This document shows positions 18,128 to 27,900 of a stretch of DNA of 64,000 nt, piece after piece. The DNA is taken from assembly GCA_017547845.1 (NCBI GenBank), contig JAFYNZ010000022.1, positions 35,187 through 99,186 on the forward strand, in the 5' to 3' direction. The number at the start of each line of letters is the position of its first letter. The stretch's first letter is position 1. Below the pieces are notes generated by a model that searched no databases, was not told the DNA's origin, and saw only the letters and a program-made list of their open reading frames with translations. The position numbers and the translations under genes were made by a program. The stretch comes from Muribaculaceae bacterium (GTDB lineage Bacteria > Bacteroidota > Bacteroidia > Bacteroidales > Muribaculaceae).

Positions 18128-18207
18128 ACAATTATTTTATTAATAGACGAATTTATCATAAGATTTTTTAACCAAAAGTTGCAACTTCTCGGTAGTTAAG
18201 ACAAATA

Positions 18208-18238
18208 GAGCCACCTATCACATGGCGATAGATGACTC
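18208..18238 (-). terminator. Hairpin after the sigma-factor operon
   Basis: An interrupted stem: GAG, CA and CTATC on the left (18208-18219) pair with GATAG, TG and CTC on the right (18228-18238). It is followed on the minus strand by TATTTGTC. It plausibly ends the sigma-factor operon. Confidence 0.5.
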
Positions 18239-18259
18239 CATAAATGTATATCCAACCGA

Positions 18260-18826
18260 TTATTTGCTAAACTCTTGCAATTCTCGCATATCAGCTTCTA
18301 TCTCTTTGAGAGCCTTTTTTGTCTTCCTGTTTCTAATCCAAAATGCAAATATTCCGGCTACAATAGTGGTGGATATTATGAAAATTATAGCCCTTGTATC
18401 CCACCCCAAATGACGAATAAACCATGCGAACCATGCTATGTAAATCACCGATATACAAGCTGTTACCTTCTTTGCTCGCATATAATAGATGCGATATTTT
18501 ATCAGATTGCTTTCCATTCCTAACAGTCCGCCCTCCATAGAAGCGATTTTATTGAGCAACGAAGTTTGCCACCACAATTGTAAATATCCAAATAGGCTCA
18601 TCAATAAGATAGGAAATACATCCATCAGGCTGTAAGCTCCTACGATAATCGCAAAAATACAGAAAAGACAGCAAATTGTCAGGATTGGTATCGCGATTTT
18701 GTTTGGTGCGAGCCATTTAGACGATTTTGTGATTGATTCACGAAGTAGTCTTTCCTTAATACTTTTCTGTTGGTCGAGAATCTCTTGTTGCTTTCTCCAT
18801 ATTGCTTGCATGTTATCAATATCCAT
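18260..18826 (-). CDS. Membrane protein coupled to an ECF sigma factor
   Basis: A 188-residue protein I cannot assign to a named family. The N-terminal 40 residues are charged and probably form a coiled coil (QKSIKERLLRESITKS). Two hydrophobic segments follow at about 47-90, and two more at about 120-160. The C-terminus is a charged helix (KKALKEIEADMRELQEF). The gene starts 3 bases after the sigma-factor stop, so the two are co-translated. That arrangement is typical of a sigma factor and its membrane regulator, but no zinc-binding anti-sigma motif is visible, so an anti-sigma role is only inferred. Confidence 0.65.
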   Translation of the reverse strand: MDIDNMQAIWRKQQEILDQQKSIKERLLRESITKSSKWLAPNKIAIPILTICCLFCIFAIIVGAYSLMDVFPILLMSLFGYLQLWWQTSLLNKIASMEGGLLGMESNLIKYRIYYMRAKKVTACISVIYIAWFAWFIRHLGWDTRAIIFIISTTIVAGIFAFWIRNRKTKKALKEIEADMRELQEFSK

Positions 18827-18829
18827 AAT

Positions 18830-19318
18830 CTAAATATTTTTTGATAGTGATTTAAGTTTTTCTTTAATTCTCACAAGTTTGACCGAAACATTATTGACCG
18901 TCAGTCCCATAATATCGGCTATCTCTGCATAGCTGAGATTTTCAAGCCATAGAAGCACCAGTGCTCTGTCATATCTGTTGAGCTGACGAATTAGACTATA
19001 AAGCTTCTCAATATGGTCTTCACGCTCTGTATCATTGCTATCTGCGACATCAATCAACACTGATTCGGTACTTGGAACTCGCTTGCTGTCGCGTCTGAAG
19101 GTTATACACGCATTGAGTATCACGCGATATATCCACGTTTCAATCGATGATTGGTTTTTAAAAGTGTCAAGCCCGTTCCAAATCTTAATCGCCACCTCTT
19201 GAAAGCAATCATCGACAGCATCATTGTCGTCGCAGTATGCCTGACACATCATGTAAATTTTGCTCTTGTTCTGCCGTATCAGCCGAGTAAAGAGCGCATC
19301 TTTTTCATGTCTGTTCAT
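18830..19318 (-). CDS. ECF-type RNA polymerase sigma factor
   Basis: A 162-residue sigma-70 family protein of the extracytoplasmic-function type. Region 2 is at about 12-80, with the -10-recognition helix around DDCFQEVAIKIWNGL. Region 4 is at about 105-158, with the helix-turn-helix LSYAEIADIMGLTVNNVSVK. Regions 1 and 3 are absent, as usual for the group. The downstream membrane-protein gene in the same operon is the candidate regulator. No target promoter can be read here, and no Fec-type TonB transducer is adjacent. Confidence 0.9.
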   Translation of the reverse strand: MNRHEKDALFTRLIRQNKSKIYMMCQAYCDDNDAVDDCFQEVAIKIWNGLDTFKNQSSIETWIYRVILNACITFRRDSKRVPSTESVLIDVADSNDTEREDHIEKLYSLIRQLNRYDRALVLLWLENLSYAEIADIMGLTVNNVSVKLVRIKEKLKSLSKNI

Positions 19319-19414
19319 ATCAATTAATCTGACTGTGTTTCTATATCCAATTAGACACCGATAGCCTCAAAAAACTACAAAACTGCCCTCATTTTACTAA
19401 TTTTTCAGTGAATT

Positions 19415-19446
19415 CTTGCATTTTTCGCAATGATGAACTAACTTTG
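19415..19446 (+). promoter_or_regulatory. Promoter of glnS
   Basis: CTTG (19415-19418), 20 bases, then TAACTTTG (19439-19446). It predicts a leader of about 57 bases before the chosen start. Confidence 0.6.
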
Positions 19447-19509
19447 TAGTTTAATAAACTGGACACACGGAATCTATATATGTTTCCCAAAGTCAAAATT
19501 ACAAATATT

Positions 19510-21210
19510 ATGGCAGAAATCAAAGAAGAGATTTTAGTTAACGAAAGTGGTCTTAACTTTGTAGAGCAAATTATCAAAGAAGACCTCGAGGCAGGTAAGA
19601 ACGGAGGACGTCTTAATACACGTTTCCCTCCTGAACCAAACGGCTATTTGCACATCGGTCACGCTAAAGCAATCATCATGGACTTTGGTGCAGCCGAAAA
19701 ATTTGGTGGTACTTGCAACCTACGTTTCGACGATACAAACCCTCAAAAAGAGGACACCGAATATGTAAATGCTATCATGGAGGATATCCACTGGTTGGGC
19801 TACGACTGGGAAGATCGCCTCTACTATGCAAGCGACTATTTCCAACAATTGTTTGACCTCGCTTGTCGCATGATTCTTGAAGACAAAGCGTATGTCGATG
19901 AGCAGACAAGCGAAGAAATCGCCGCTCAAAAGGGTACTCCTACCACTCCGGGCCAAAACAGTCCATATCGCAATCGCCCTGTGGAAGAAAGTCTTGACCT
20001 ATTCAAACGCATGAATGAAGGCGAATTTGAGGAAGGTCGCTATGTGTTGCGTGCAAAGATCGACATGGCACACTCCAACATGCACTTCCGCGACCCTATC
20101 ATGTATCGTATCATCAAGACTCCTCACTGGCGCACAGGCACCACATGGAAAGTCTATCCGATGTATGACTTCGCACATGGTCAGAGCGACTACTTCGAAG
20201 GCGTGACCCACTCTATATGTACATTGGAGTTTGTTCCTCACCGTCCTCTTTATGAGTACTTCGTTAAGGAACTTGCCGACGAGACATATTGCCCACGTCA
20301 GATTGAGTTCAACCGTTTGAACCTCACCTACACTGTGATGAGTAAGCGCAAATTGCTCCAATTGGTTAAGGAAGGTCTTGTAAGAGGTTGGGACGACCCT
20401 CGTATGCCTACACTCTGCGGTCTCCGTCGTCGAGGCTACACTCCTTCTGCAATTAAGGACTTTGTCAATCGCATCGGCTACACCAAGTACGAAGCCCTCA
20501 ACCATATCGAACTTCTCGAACACTCAATCCGCGAAGACCTCAATAAGACTGCTACTCGTGTGAGCGTTGTTCAAAACCCTGTGAAATTGATTCTCACCAA
20601 TTATCCTGAAGACAAGGTCGAAATGATGCACATGGACAACAATCCTGAGGATCCAAACGCAGGTCAACACGAAATGCCATTCGCTCGCGAAATCTGGATT
20701 GAAGGTGAAGACTTCATGGAAAATCCTCCAAAGAAATTCTTCCGTCTCGCTCCAGATAAAGAAGTGCGACTCAAAGGTGCTTATATCATCAAGTGCACAG
20801 GTGTGAAGAAAGACGAAGAAGGCAACATCGTAGAAATCTATGCCGAATACGATCCTGACACAAAGAGCGGTATGCCGGGTAGCGAACGCAAGGTGAAGGG
20901 TACACTCCACTGGGTGGCTGTCAACTCTGCTGTTAAAGCAGAAGTTCGCGACTATGATCGTCTATTCTCTGTAGAAAATCCTTCAGCTGAAGAAGGCGAC
21001 TTCCGCGACTTGCTTAATCCAAATTCTCTCAAGGTGCGCGAAAACGTTATGCTTGAACCATGGCTCGCAGAAAGAGTGAAAGCCGGTGACCACTATCAGT
21101 TCCAACGTCTTGGTTACTACACAGTTGACCCTGACACTACAGCTGACCATATCGTCTTCAACAAGACAATCGGTCTCAAAGATACATGGGCAAAAGAAAT
21201 GAAGAAATAA
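19510..21210 (+). CDS. glnS: Glutaminyl-tRNA synthetase
   Basis: Class I aminoacyl-tRNA synthetase charging tRNA-Gln, 566 residues. The motif PPEPNGYLHIGHAKA, with HIGH at 48-51, is the ATP site; the KMSKS-type loop is VMSKRKL at about 275-281. The C-terminal half holds the two beta-barrels that bind the anticodon. The frame opens at 19480, but MAEIKEE from 19510 is the natural N-terminus. Its presence suggests direct charging of tRNA-Gln rather than the indirect amidotransferase route. It is a single gene with its own promoter and terminator. Confidence 0.96.
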   Translation: MAEIKEEILVNESGLNFVEQIIKEDLEAGKNGGRLNTRFPPEPNGYLHIGHAKAIIMDFGAAEKFGGTCNLRFDDTNPQKEDTEYVNAIMEDIHWLGYDWEDRLYYASDYFQQLFDLACRMILEDKAYVDEQTSEEIAAQKGTPTTPGQNSPYRNRPVEESLDLFKRMNEGEFEEGRYVLRAKIDMAHSNMHFRDPIMYRIIKTPHWRTGTTWKVYPMYDFAHGQSDYFEGVTHSICTLEFVPHRPLYEYFVKELADETYCPRQIEFNRLNLTYTVMSKRKLLQLVKEGLVRGWDDPRMPTLCGLRRRGYTPSAIKDFVNRIGYTKYEALNHIELLEHSIREDLNKTATRVSVVQNPVKLILTNYPEDKVEMMHMDNNPEDPNAGQHEMPFAREIWIEGEDFMENPPKKFFRLAPDKEVRLKGAYIIKCTGVKKDEEGNIVEIYAEYDPDTKSGMPGSERKVKGTLHWVAVNSAVKAEVRDYDRLFSVENPSAEEGDFRDLLNPNSLKVRENVMLEPWLAERVKAGDHYQFQRLGYYTVDPDTTADHIVFNKTIGLKDTWAKEMKK

Positions 21211-21241
21211 AACGATAGATTTTCGGCACAAACACGATACG

Positions 21242-21268
21242 ATTAGGAGGTTGATTCAACCTCCTAAT
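21242..21268 (+). terminator. Intrinsic terminator of glnS
   Basis: ATTAGGAGGTTGA (21242-21254) pairs with its complement (21256-21268), giving an 11-12 bp stem, followed by TTTTTAT. Confidence 0.85.
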
Positions 21269-21303
21269 TTTTATGACAATTTTGATGAGTCTATAGTAGT
21301 TAG

Positions 21304-21318
21304 GTCGTAAATTACGAC
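21304..21318. other. Short perfect palindrome between two terminators
   Basis: GTCGTAA-A-TTACGAC is a 7-bp inverted repeat with one central base, lying between the glnS and prs terminators in the convergent spacer. Its position argues against a promoter operator; the function is unknown. Confidence 0.3.
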
Positions 21319-21350
21319 TGCTACGAAGTGGATCTGATAATACAAATTAA

Positions 21351-21384
21351 AAATGGTGAGAAGGACTGAGCCGACTCACCATTT
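21351..21384 (-). terminator. Intrinsic terminator of prs
   Basis: AAATGGTGAG (21351-21360) pairs with CTCACCATTT (21375-21384). On the minus strand the stem is followed by TTAATTT. Confidence 0.8.
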
Positions 21385-21409
21385 GTATGTTTTTGTGGGT
21401 GTTACCCTC

Positions 21410-22351
21410 TTACTTCATAAGATATTGTGAAGAGATAGACTGATTGTTGTGGATACGACGGATAGTATCAGCAAACAATTCTGCTACCGGAAGCACTGTT
21501 GCTTTTGCGCTACCTGAGTAAGGAATTGAGTTTGTGAAGATGATTTCAGTCAATGATGAGTCATCAACGCGTTGAGTAGCAGGGTTTGACATCACAGGGT
21601 GTGAGCAAAGTGCACGTACAGACTTCGCACCGCGAGACATAAGAAGGTCGGCAGACTTAGTGATTGTGCCTGCAGTGTCAACGATGTCGTCAACGATGAT
21701 AACGTTCTTACCTTCAACTTCACCGATAACAGTCATGTTTTCTACGACGTTAGCTTTAGCACGTTGCTTGTGGCACAATACCAAAGGCACATCGAAATAT
21801 TTAGCGTAAGAGTTAGCACGTTTAGCACCACCAACGTCCGGAGAAGCGATCACCATATCTTCAAGTTTAAGTGACTTGATGTAAGGCACGAAGATAGATG
21901 ATGCATAGAGGTGGTCAACCGGAACATCAAAGAAACCTTGGATTTGGTCAGCGTGGAGGTCCATAGTGATAAGACGGTCGATACCTGCAACGCTAAGCAA
22001 ATCAGCTACCAATTTAGCAGCAATAGATACACGTGGTTTGTCCTTGCGGTCTTGACGAGCCCAACCGAAGTAAGGAAGCACAGCGACAATAGTAGCAGCT
22101 GATGCTCTCTTCGCAGCGTCAATCATAAGGAGAAGCTCCATGAGATTGTCGCTATTAGGGAAAGTCGACTGAACGAGGTAAACCTCTGCGCCACGAATTG
22201 ACTCTTCGAAACATACTTCAAATTCGCCGTCAGCGAAACGTTGTATGTTCATTTTACCCATTTCAATTCCTAATTCTTTGCAGATTGATTCTCCCAAATA
22301 ATGAGAGTTGGTTCCTGCGAAAACCTTAATTGCTGGTAATGTATTGCTCAT
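21410..22351 (-). CDS. prs: Ribose-phosphate pyrophosphokinase
   Basis: Makes PRPP from ribose 5-phosphate and ATP for purine, pyrimidine, histidine and NAD synthesis; 313 residues. It has the PRPP-synthetase motifs: the flexible-loop region FGWARQDRKDKPRVSIAAK and the PRPP-binding loop VIIVDDIVDTAGTITKSA. The frame opens eight codons earlier (22375), which would place the start upstream of the predicted transcription start, so 22351 is used. It is a monocistronic gene by spacing, with its own promoter element and terminator. Confidence 0.96.
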   Translation of the reverse strand: MSNTLPAIKVFAGTNSHYLGESICKELGIEMGKMNIQRFADGEFEVCFEESIRGAEVYLVQSTFPNSDNLMELLLMIDAAKRASAATIVAVLPYFGWARQDRKDKPRVSIAAKLVADLLSVAGIDRLITMDLHADQIQGFFDVPVDHLYASSIFVPYIKSLKLEDMVIASPDVGGAKRANSYAKYFDVPLVLCHKQRAKANVVENMTVIGEVEGKNVIIVDDIVDTAGTITKSADLLMSRGAKSVRALCSHPVMSNPATQRVDDSSLTEIIFTNSIPYSGSAKATVLPVAELFADTIRRIHNNQSISSQYLMK

Positions 22352-22372
22352 ATTCGTTAATATTATATAGTG

Positions 22373-22380
22373 CAAAATTA
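22373..22380 (-). promoter_or_regulatory. -7 element of prs
   Basis: TAATTTTG on the minus strand, giving a short leader of about 15 bases. No clear upstream TTTG at the usual spacing. Confidence 0.45.
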
Positions 22381-22422
22381 AGCATTATTTTTGACTTACG
22401 AGTTATTTTTGGCAAATAGTTT

Positions 22423-24129
22423 TCAGATTGGCTTAAAATTCTTTTTTCTTATCCTCCAAATTGAAGCAGAATTGGCTCCGATCGAGAGTTCGAATCGCTC
22501 TCCGCGCGTGAGTCGCTTGGATTGGCGTGTGCCGGAAAGCAACTCTACACACATGCCCTGACCATCAGGAAGATCCATGTAGTCGAATGCTTCATTAGGA
22601 ATGTTCACCTTTATATCGACTGTTTGGTGGTCGAAGTTTGCGACTATCAGCAACGTTTCGTCGCCGTGGTGACGCAAGAAGGCAAACTGACGATGTGGAT
22701 TGAAGTCTGGGTTGTTGAGATTGACATACATAAGGTCGAAGAATGTGCCTTGGGATACAGACTTTTCCTTGTTGCAGATGGATAGTATTTTGGCGTAGGT
22801 CGAGCGAAGCCATTTTTCTTGCGATGTGAGGTGTGCGCCATCACATTCACCATTATTGTACCATCTGCGCACTGTGTCGAGACTCCAATAATCAAAAATA
22901 GTGGTGCGATTGTTGTCACCGGCAAATCCTTCGTTGTCCTTTGCTTGCTCGCCAAGCTCTTGGCCATAATAAATCATCATCGGTCCTGTGTTTATCATTG
23001 ATGACACGACCAATGACGGCACGACGAGCAATGGATTTTCAGCATATTCGCGTGAGCCAAATCTCACTTCGTCGTGATTTTCAAGGAAGTTGAGCATTCT
23101 GTCGCCAATACCATCGACTGCTTGCCAGCTATGTGTCAACTGAGCCGCTGACACGTTGTGTCGCTGAATGCCTACCAATGTGTCGTAGAGATTTACTTTG
23201 TCGTAGAGGTAGTCGAAGCAACCATATGAGAGGAATGGACGATAGAGGTTGACATCATATATTTCACCTATGAATACTACATGAGGATAGTCTTTCTTCA
23301 CGTTTGGTATTACCCAATTCCAAAACTCCAATGGCACCATAAACACCATGTCGCAACGGAAACCATCTACACCTTTTGCTGCCCAATATCGGAGAATGTG
23401 TAGCATCTTGAGCCAAGTGTTCGGTATCGGGTCGAAATGGGTAGTGCCGTCACCATAGTCTTTGCCATAGTTAAGCTTGACTGTCTCATACCAATCGTAT
23501 TCACCACAGAACGCATTGAAGCAATCATTGCCTGTAGCCTTTGCCGGAAACTCTACATATCTATCTGCGCCTTCACCCAAGTCTATCGACGGACAGAATT
23601 GCTGGCGAGTGATATAGTAGAAGTTGTTTTGTGGTGAGAAGAACATATCGCAGTTGTCGCTGACACCGAAATCGTCAATGCCTGAAGGTTTCTTATCGGA
23701 ATAGTATTGACGTGCAGTGTGGTTAGGCACGAAGTCGATTAAGACTTTCATACCTTCCTTATGCGTGCGTATCACAAGTGCCTCAAACTCCTCGATTCTA
23801 TTGTCGATATTTTCAGCAAGGTCGGGACATACATCATAGTAGTCTTTGATTGCGTAAGGCGATCCGGCATTACCTTTCACAACATAATGGTTGTCAGGGC
23901 GAATGTCATACTTGGAGTAGTCGGTCTTGGTTGCGTGCTCGATAATACCTGTGTACCACACGCAATTGACACCGAGCTCCTTTATGGATTTAAGCACCTT
24001 TGAATCAATCTGATTCATCTTACCGACACCGTTTTGCTCTATAGTGCCGTTATGCACACATGCATCGCAAGTGTTGGTGAAAATTCGCGGAAATACCTGA
24101 TATATTATAAGTTTCTCTTTATTATCCAT
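22423..24129 (-). CDS. Cytoplasmic alpha-amylase-family glycoside hydrolase (GH13)
   Basis: A 568-residue enzyme acting on alpha-glucans. It has no signal peptide, so it probably acts in the cytoplasm on glycogen or maltodextrin. All four conserved GH13 regions are intact: region I IDFVPNH (131-137), region II GFRCD with nucleophile D260, region III FIGEI with acid E289, and region IV ENHD with D353. This contrasts with the degenerate relative at 12.2 kb. It is last in a tamB-patatin-amylase run, 16 bases behind the patatin gene. The exact specificity (amylase, glucanohydrolase or maltogenic type) cannot be read. Confidence 0.88.
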   Translation of the reverse strand: MDNKEKLIIYQVFPRIFTNTCDACVHNGTIEQNGVGKMNQIDSKVLKSIKELGVNCVWYTGIIEHATKTDYSKYDIRPDNHYVVKGNAGSPYAIKDYYDVCPDLAENIDNRIEEFEALVIRTHKEGMKVLIDFVPNHTARQYYSDKKPSGIDDFGVSDNCDMFFSPQNNFYYITRQQFCPSIDLGEGADRYVEFPAKATGNDCFNAFCGEYDWYETVKLNYGKDYGDGTTHFDPIPNTWLKMLHILRYWAAKGVDGFRCDMVFMVPLEFWNWVIPNVKKDYPHVVFIGEIYDVNLYRPFLSYGCFDYLYDKVNLYDTLVGIQRHNVSAAQLTHSWQAVDGIGDRMLNFLENHDEVRFGSREYAENPLLVVPSLVVSSMINTGPMMIYYGQELGEQAKDNEGFAGDNNRTTIFDYWSLDTVRRWYNNGECDGAHLTSQEKWLRSTYAKILSICNKEKSVSQGTFFDLMYVNLNNPDFNPHRQFAFLRHHGDETLLIVANFDHQTVDIKVNIPNEAFDYMDLPDGQGMCVELLSGTRQSKRLTRGERFELSIGANSASIWRIRKKNFKPI

Positions 24130-24145
24130 TGATTTAAATGATTAT

Positions 24146-24919
24146 TTACTTCTTAATTTTCTCCAATACCTTAGATGCAGAGTCATATCCACTTATGACA
24201 ATTTCTTTCATCGACGCCACATCAAATGTGCCATAATCAGCCACGTTGTTGGACTGGATAATATGGTCGCAAAGCATAAGGTCTTGGAGCGTATTGGCAC
24301 GCGTCATCAATTGGAACGATCGCGTAGCTGCGTCTTTGATATTAGAGTGATATTTAAACGAGCGCGACAATGGGCTGCAATTAGAGCCAATCAATTTCTT
24401 GCATTTACTTCTGATTGCCCACGCCGGCAGATTGCGTAGCACTCCCCCATCGACATAATTCACACCATTGATGTTGACAGGTGGAAATACAATAGGGATA
24501 CTGCATGAGGCGATAATTCTTGGAACTATCTCTCCTTTGGTCCAACCGACAGATTTACCATTATCGAAATCTGTAGCACAAATGATTAAAGGTGTATCAG
24601 CTTGCTCTATATAATCGATTGGCAATACTTCTTCTAATAGGCGAGACAGTTTATCAAGTTTTAGGATAGACTGCTTGGAGAATGAAAGTTCAGCAAAATC
24701 GGTAATTCTACCAATCTCGGAGAATGTTTTCAGAATCTCTTTCACACTAAGTCCTGAGCAATACAGTGAGGCTACTATCGAGCCTGCACTGACTCCCGAG
24801 ATGATATCGGGTTTATAACCGAACTTCTGCATGGCGAGAATGACTCCGAGATGTGCAAAACCTCGCGCACCACCTCCACTTAAAGCGAGTCCTATCTTAT
24901 ATGGTTTATTTCGCTTCAT
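24146..24919 (-). CDS. Patatin-like phospholipase (RssA-like)
   Basis: A 257-residue serine acyl-hydrolase with a patatin fold. The oxyanion-hole motif GGGARG is at residues 15-20, the nucleophile is S45 in GVSAGS, and the dyad aspartate is D157 in VDGG. No signal peptide or membrane segment, so it is probably cytoplasmic or peripheral to the inner membrane. Its start overlaps the end of tamB by 14 bases, so the two are translationally coupled, suggesting a role in envelope lipid turnover. The substrate is unknown. Confidence 0.88.
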   Translation of the reverse strand: MKRNKPYKIGLALSGGGARGFAHLGVILAMQKFGYKPDIISGVSAGSIVASLYCSGLSVKEILKTFSEIGRITDFAELSFSKQSILKLDKLSRLLEEVLPIDYIEQADTPLIICATDFDNGKSVGWTKGEIVPRIIASCSIPIVFPPVNINGVNYVDGGVLRNLPAWAIRSKCKKLIGSNCSPLSRSFKYHSNIKDAATRSFQLMTRANTLQDLMLCDHIIQSNNVADYGTFDVASMKEIVISGYDSASKVLEKIKK

Positions 24920-27900
24920 CGGGTTGAATTGTTTTTATAGTATCAGAGGGAACGCTGTCTGATTTAGCTTCGTTATTAGACTTTTCTTTCTTGCGTAAGA
25001 ATGCAAACCACTCATCAAAATCGTATTTAAAAATTACGCCGATCCCCTGAGTTGTCAACGCTGATTTCAGATAATAGTTCTGGTCATTGAAGTGATTGTA
25101 TGCCTTAAGGCGGATTGTGCCGGGTCGATTCAATAGATACTCGATGTCGAAATCTCCAACAAAGGTGGTGGAACTTGTTGTGCGGTCGCGATAACCAAAG
25201 TTGCCGTTGAGGAGCAAGCGATTGTTGAGAAGCGAACTTGACAAAGCCAAGTCTACCTCCATATCCGAGAAGTCACCCTTATCAGTACGGAAATATGGGG
25301 AGAACGACCAATTGTCGGACAATTGTCCAAGCATATTCGACAATTGAGCCGAAACTGTTGAAGATGCCACTGATGCGAGTTCATTGTTGTTGCCACTTGC
25401 GCCCATGTACTCAGGCGTATAGAAGCGATTGAGAGCCAGCAGATAGATAATCTGTCGATTCATCATATCGTCGGTCGAAATGATACTCTTTACCTTACGC
25501 ACGACATCTTGAGACACAGTCGGAAGATCGACATCAAAACTAATCGACGGAGACTTCATCTCACCACTCACATTAAGCACTGCTTCGACAGGCACGTTGG
25601 TGCTATTTAGATCTCTATCGTAGGAGAATGACTTGTCCAAATCCGAAAGGTTTGTATTCACGCGATAGACCGCAGCGATGTCAAGATTGGCTTCAAATGG
25701 GTCACCATTGAATGAAATCGTGCTATTCGGGCGAATTACGAAGTCCTTGCGTATAATGTCCTGAAGTGTGAAATTATAACTACCCTTTTCGAGTTCGTAT
25801 GTACCACTCATGAATAGCCCATTGTCAGAGCCATAACCGAGATTGATATTACCCTTACCGAATGCTCTAATCCTATCGCCTCCGACAGGGTCCATGACGA
25901 TTACCATCTCTGCTTGAGGAGTAGCAGTGATAAACAATTCCAAATTAAACTTCGATGGGCGGACTTCGTTCTGCTGTTGCACCTTCTTTTGGAAGCGTTT
26001 CAAAGCGTCAGGGATTGTACTTTCAATTTCAGCTTGACGCTCTTGCTCGCGTTTCTCTTTTTCTTTATCAGAGAATGTCAGGAACTTATAGTCTTCAGCT
26101 ACTGCCGCATCATTGAGTACAAATGTGAATTTACTTTTGGGGGATGTCGTCATATCCACACGAATGTTTACAATACCCGGTTGACCATGAATGCGACATG
26201 AGCCACTTCCATAGACCTTGCCATACCAGTCCGGATTAATCATCTCATTGGTGTCGTAGGCAAGGAGATTGTCGACTTCACTGACTTTGAAATCAAAATG
26301 CGCTTCATGGAAATATCTGTGAGATACCCAGCCATTCAACAATGCTGTGTGACCTTCGCAATCTCGAAGCGTAATATCCTTGAGTTCAATACGACCGGGA
26401 ACGATTGTGACCGTGTCTGAACAAGTGTAATATGTATTGGTGTAATCGACCTTCATTCTGAGTGTATCGGCATATATCTTACCTATGAGGTCAATATCCT
26501 TGAATGTGCCATATAGTTTTGCATAGCCGGTCGCTCGACCTTCAATGTCGGAAGTAAATGCTGACATAAATGGCTTGAGGAACTTAACATTCAGATACTC
26601 AGCATTGAACGCAAACGACAACGAGTCTTTTCCGAGCCACAATCCACCATCCATAGTGGTGTGTCCCCTCTTGCCATCGCGAATGTCTGCCTGAATCACA
26701 ACACGCTTCTCATCATTAAGCCATTTACTCTTCAGAAGAGCATCACCCAGCAAAGCCTTGTTGTAGGTCAATCGATTGACTTTGAGGCTATCGGTAAATG
26801 CATAAGGAGCACCGGAGAACAGATTCTTGGCGTATAACTTACCTGTCGCACGTCCTCCAAAGTTGACGTGATTAATCTTTAGTGTTTCAAAGACATAGTC
26901 CAAATCCATGTTTTTGAGATCGATTGTAATTACGTCTGACTCATCCTTTGAAGCCTTGCCACTTATGGTGACAAACTGTTGGTCTCTCCAGACCTTCACA
27001 TTGTCGACTTGAAGCTCTTGATTCTTAAATGTGATATTAGATGGTGCGATATGCCAGACAGTGTCGTTGATTTCGAAGATAGTCGGCTTGATGTTGACAT
27101 CGATACCAATCTTCTTAGTGGCTTCATCTCTGCTTAAAGCCGATGAAAGCGACACTTTCCCTCTAAATGCCTTTGCTCTATCAAACGACCATGATACATC
27201 AGTGTCTACAATATCATTTGCAGCCGACGAGTTGAGCATCAATGTTATGTCACCGTTCTTTCCCGGCAACACTGTAGAGAGCCCTAAATTGCAATTGTTG
27301 CTATTGGAGTCAATCTGAAACGAAAGGTTTGAACCCTGTATCAACTTGTCTTTGCCTTGCTGGAGATATGGCACATCGACCACAAGTTCTGCCCTACCGT
27401 CATAATCATTGTAGAAACCATTGATTGCGATGTCGCCGACCATTCTGACAGGGAGCTTGAAGAAATCTGCGAGTTGATTGTCCTCATGGAGCGTAATGTT
27501 ATAAACAAAATTCTGACTCTGAGTTAATTCCTGATTAGCTACATTGTCAAATACTGATGGCAATGCTTTTGACAATATGTTAATCAATGACTTAGGGAGC
27601 TTTGCTATATCGTATTGTCCCTCGATGTGACCACTTATAATGTCGCCTGTGATATCGATGCTTTGAGGGAAACTATTATCGGTCTGTATCAGTAGGTTAT
27701 CGTAACGGATGCCATGGGATTGAGAGTTGACAAAACTCATGTCAGACAATTGCAAATAACCGGTAGTATTATCCAAACGATTGCCCATGAAATTTGCATC
27801 AACAGATGCAGAGAACTTATAATCAGGATATTTGTTCCATAAGTTCAATGCATTGAGGTCTAATGTCGGCATATCCACTCTAAGGTTGACTTCCGACTCT

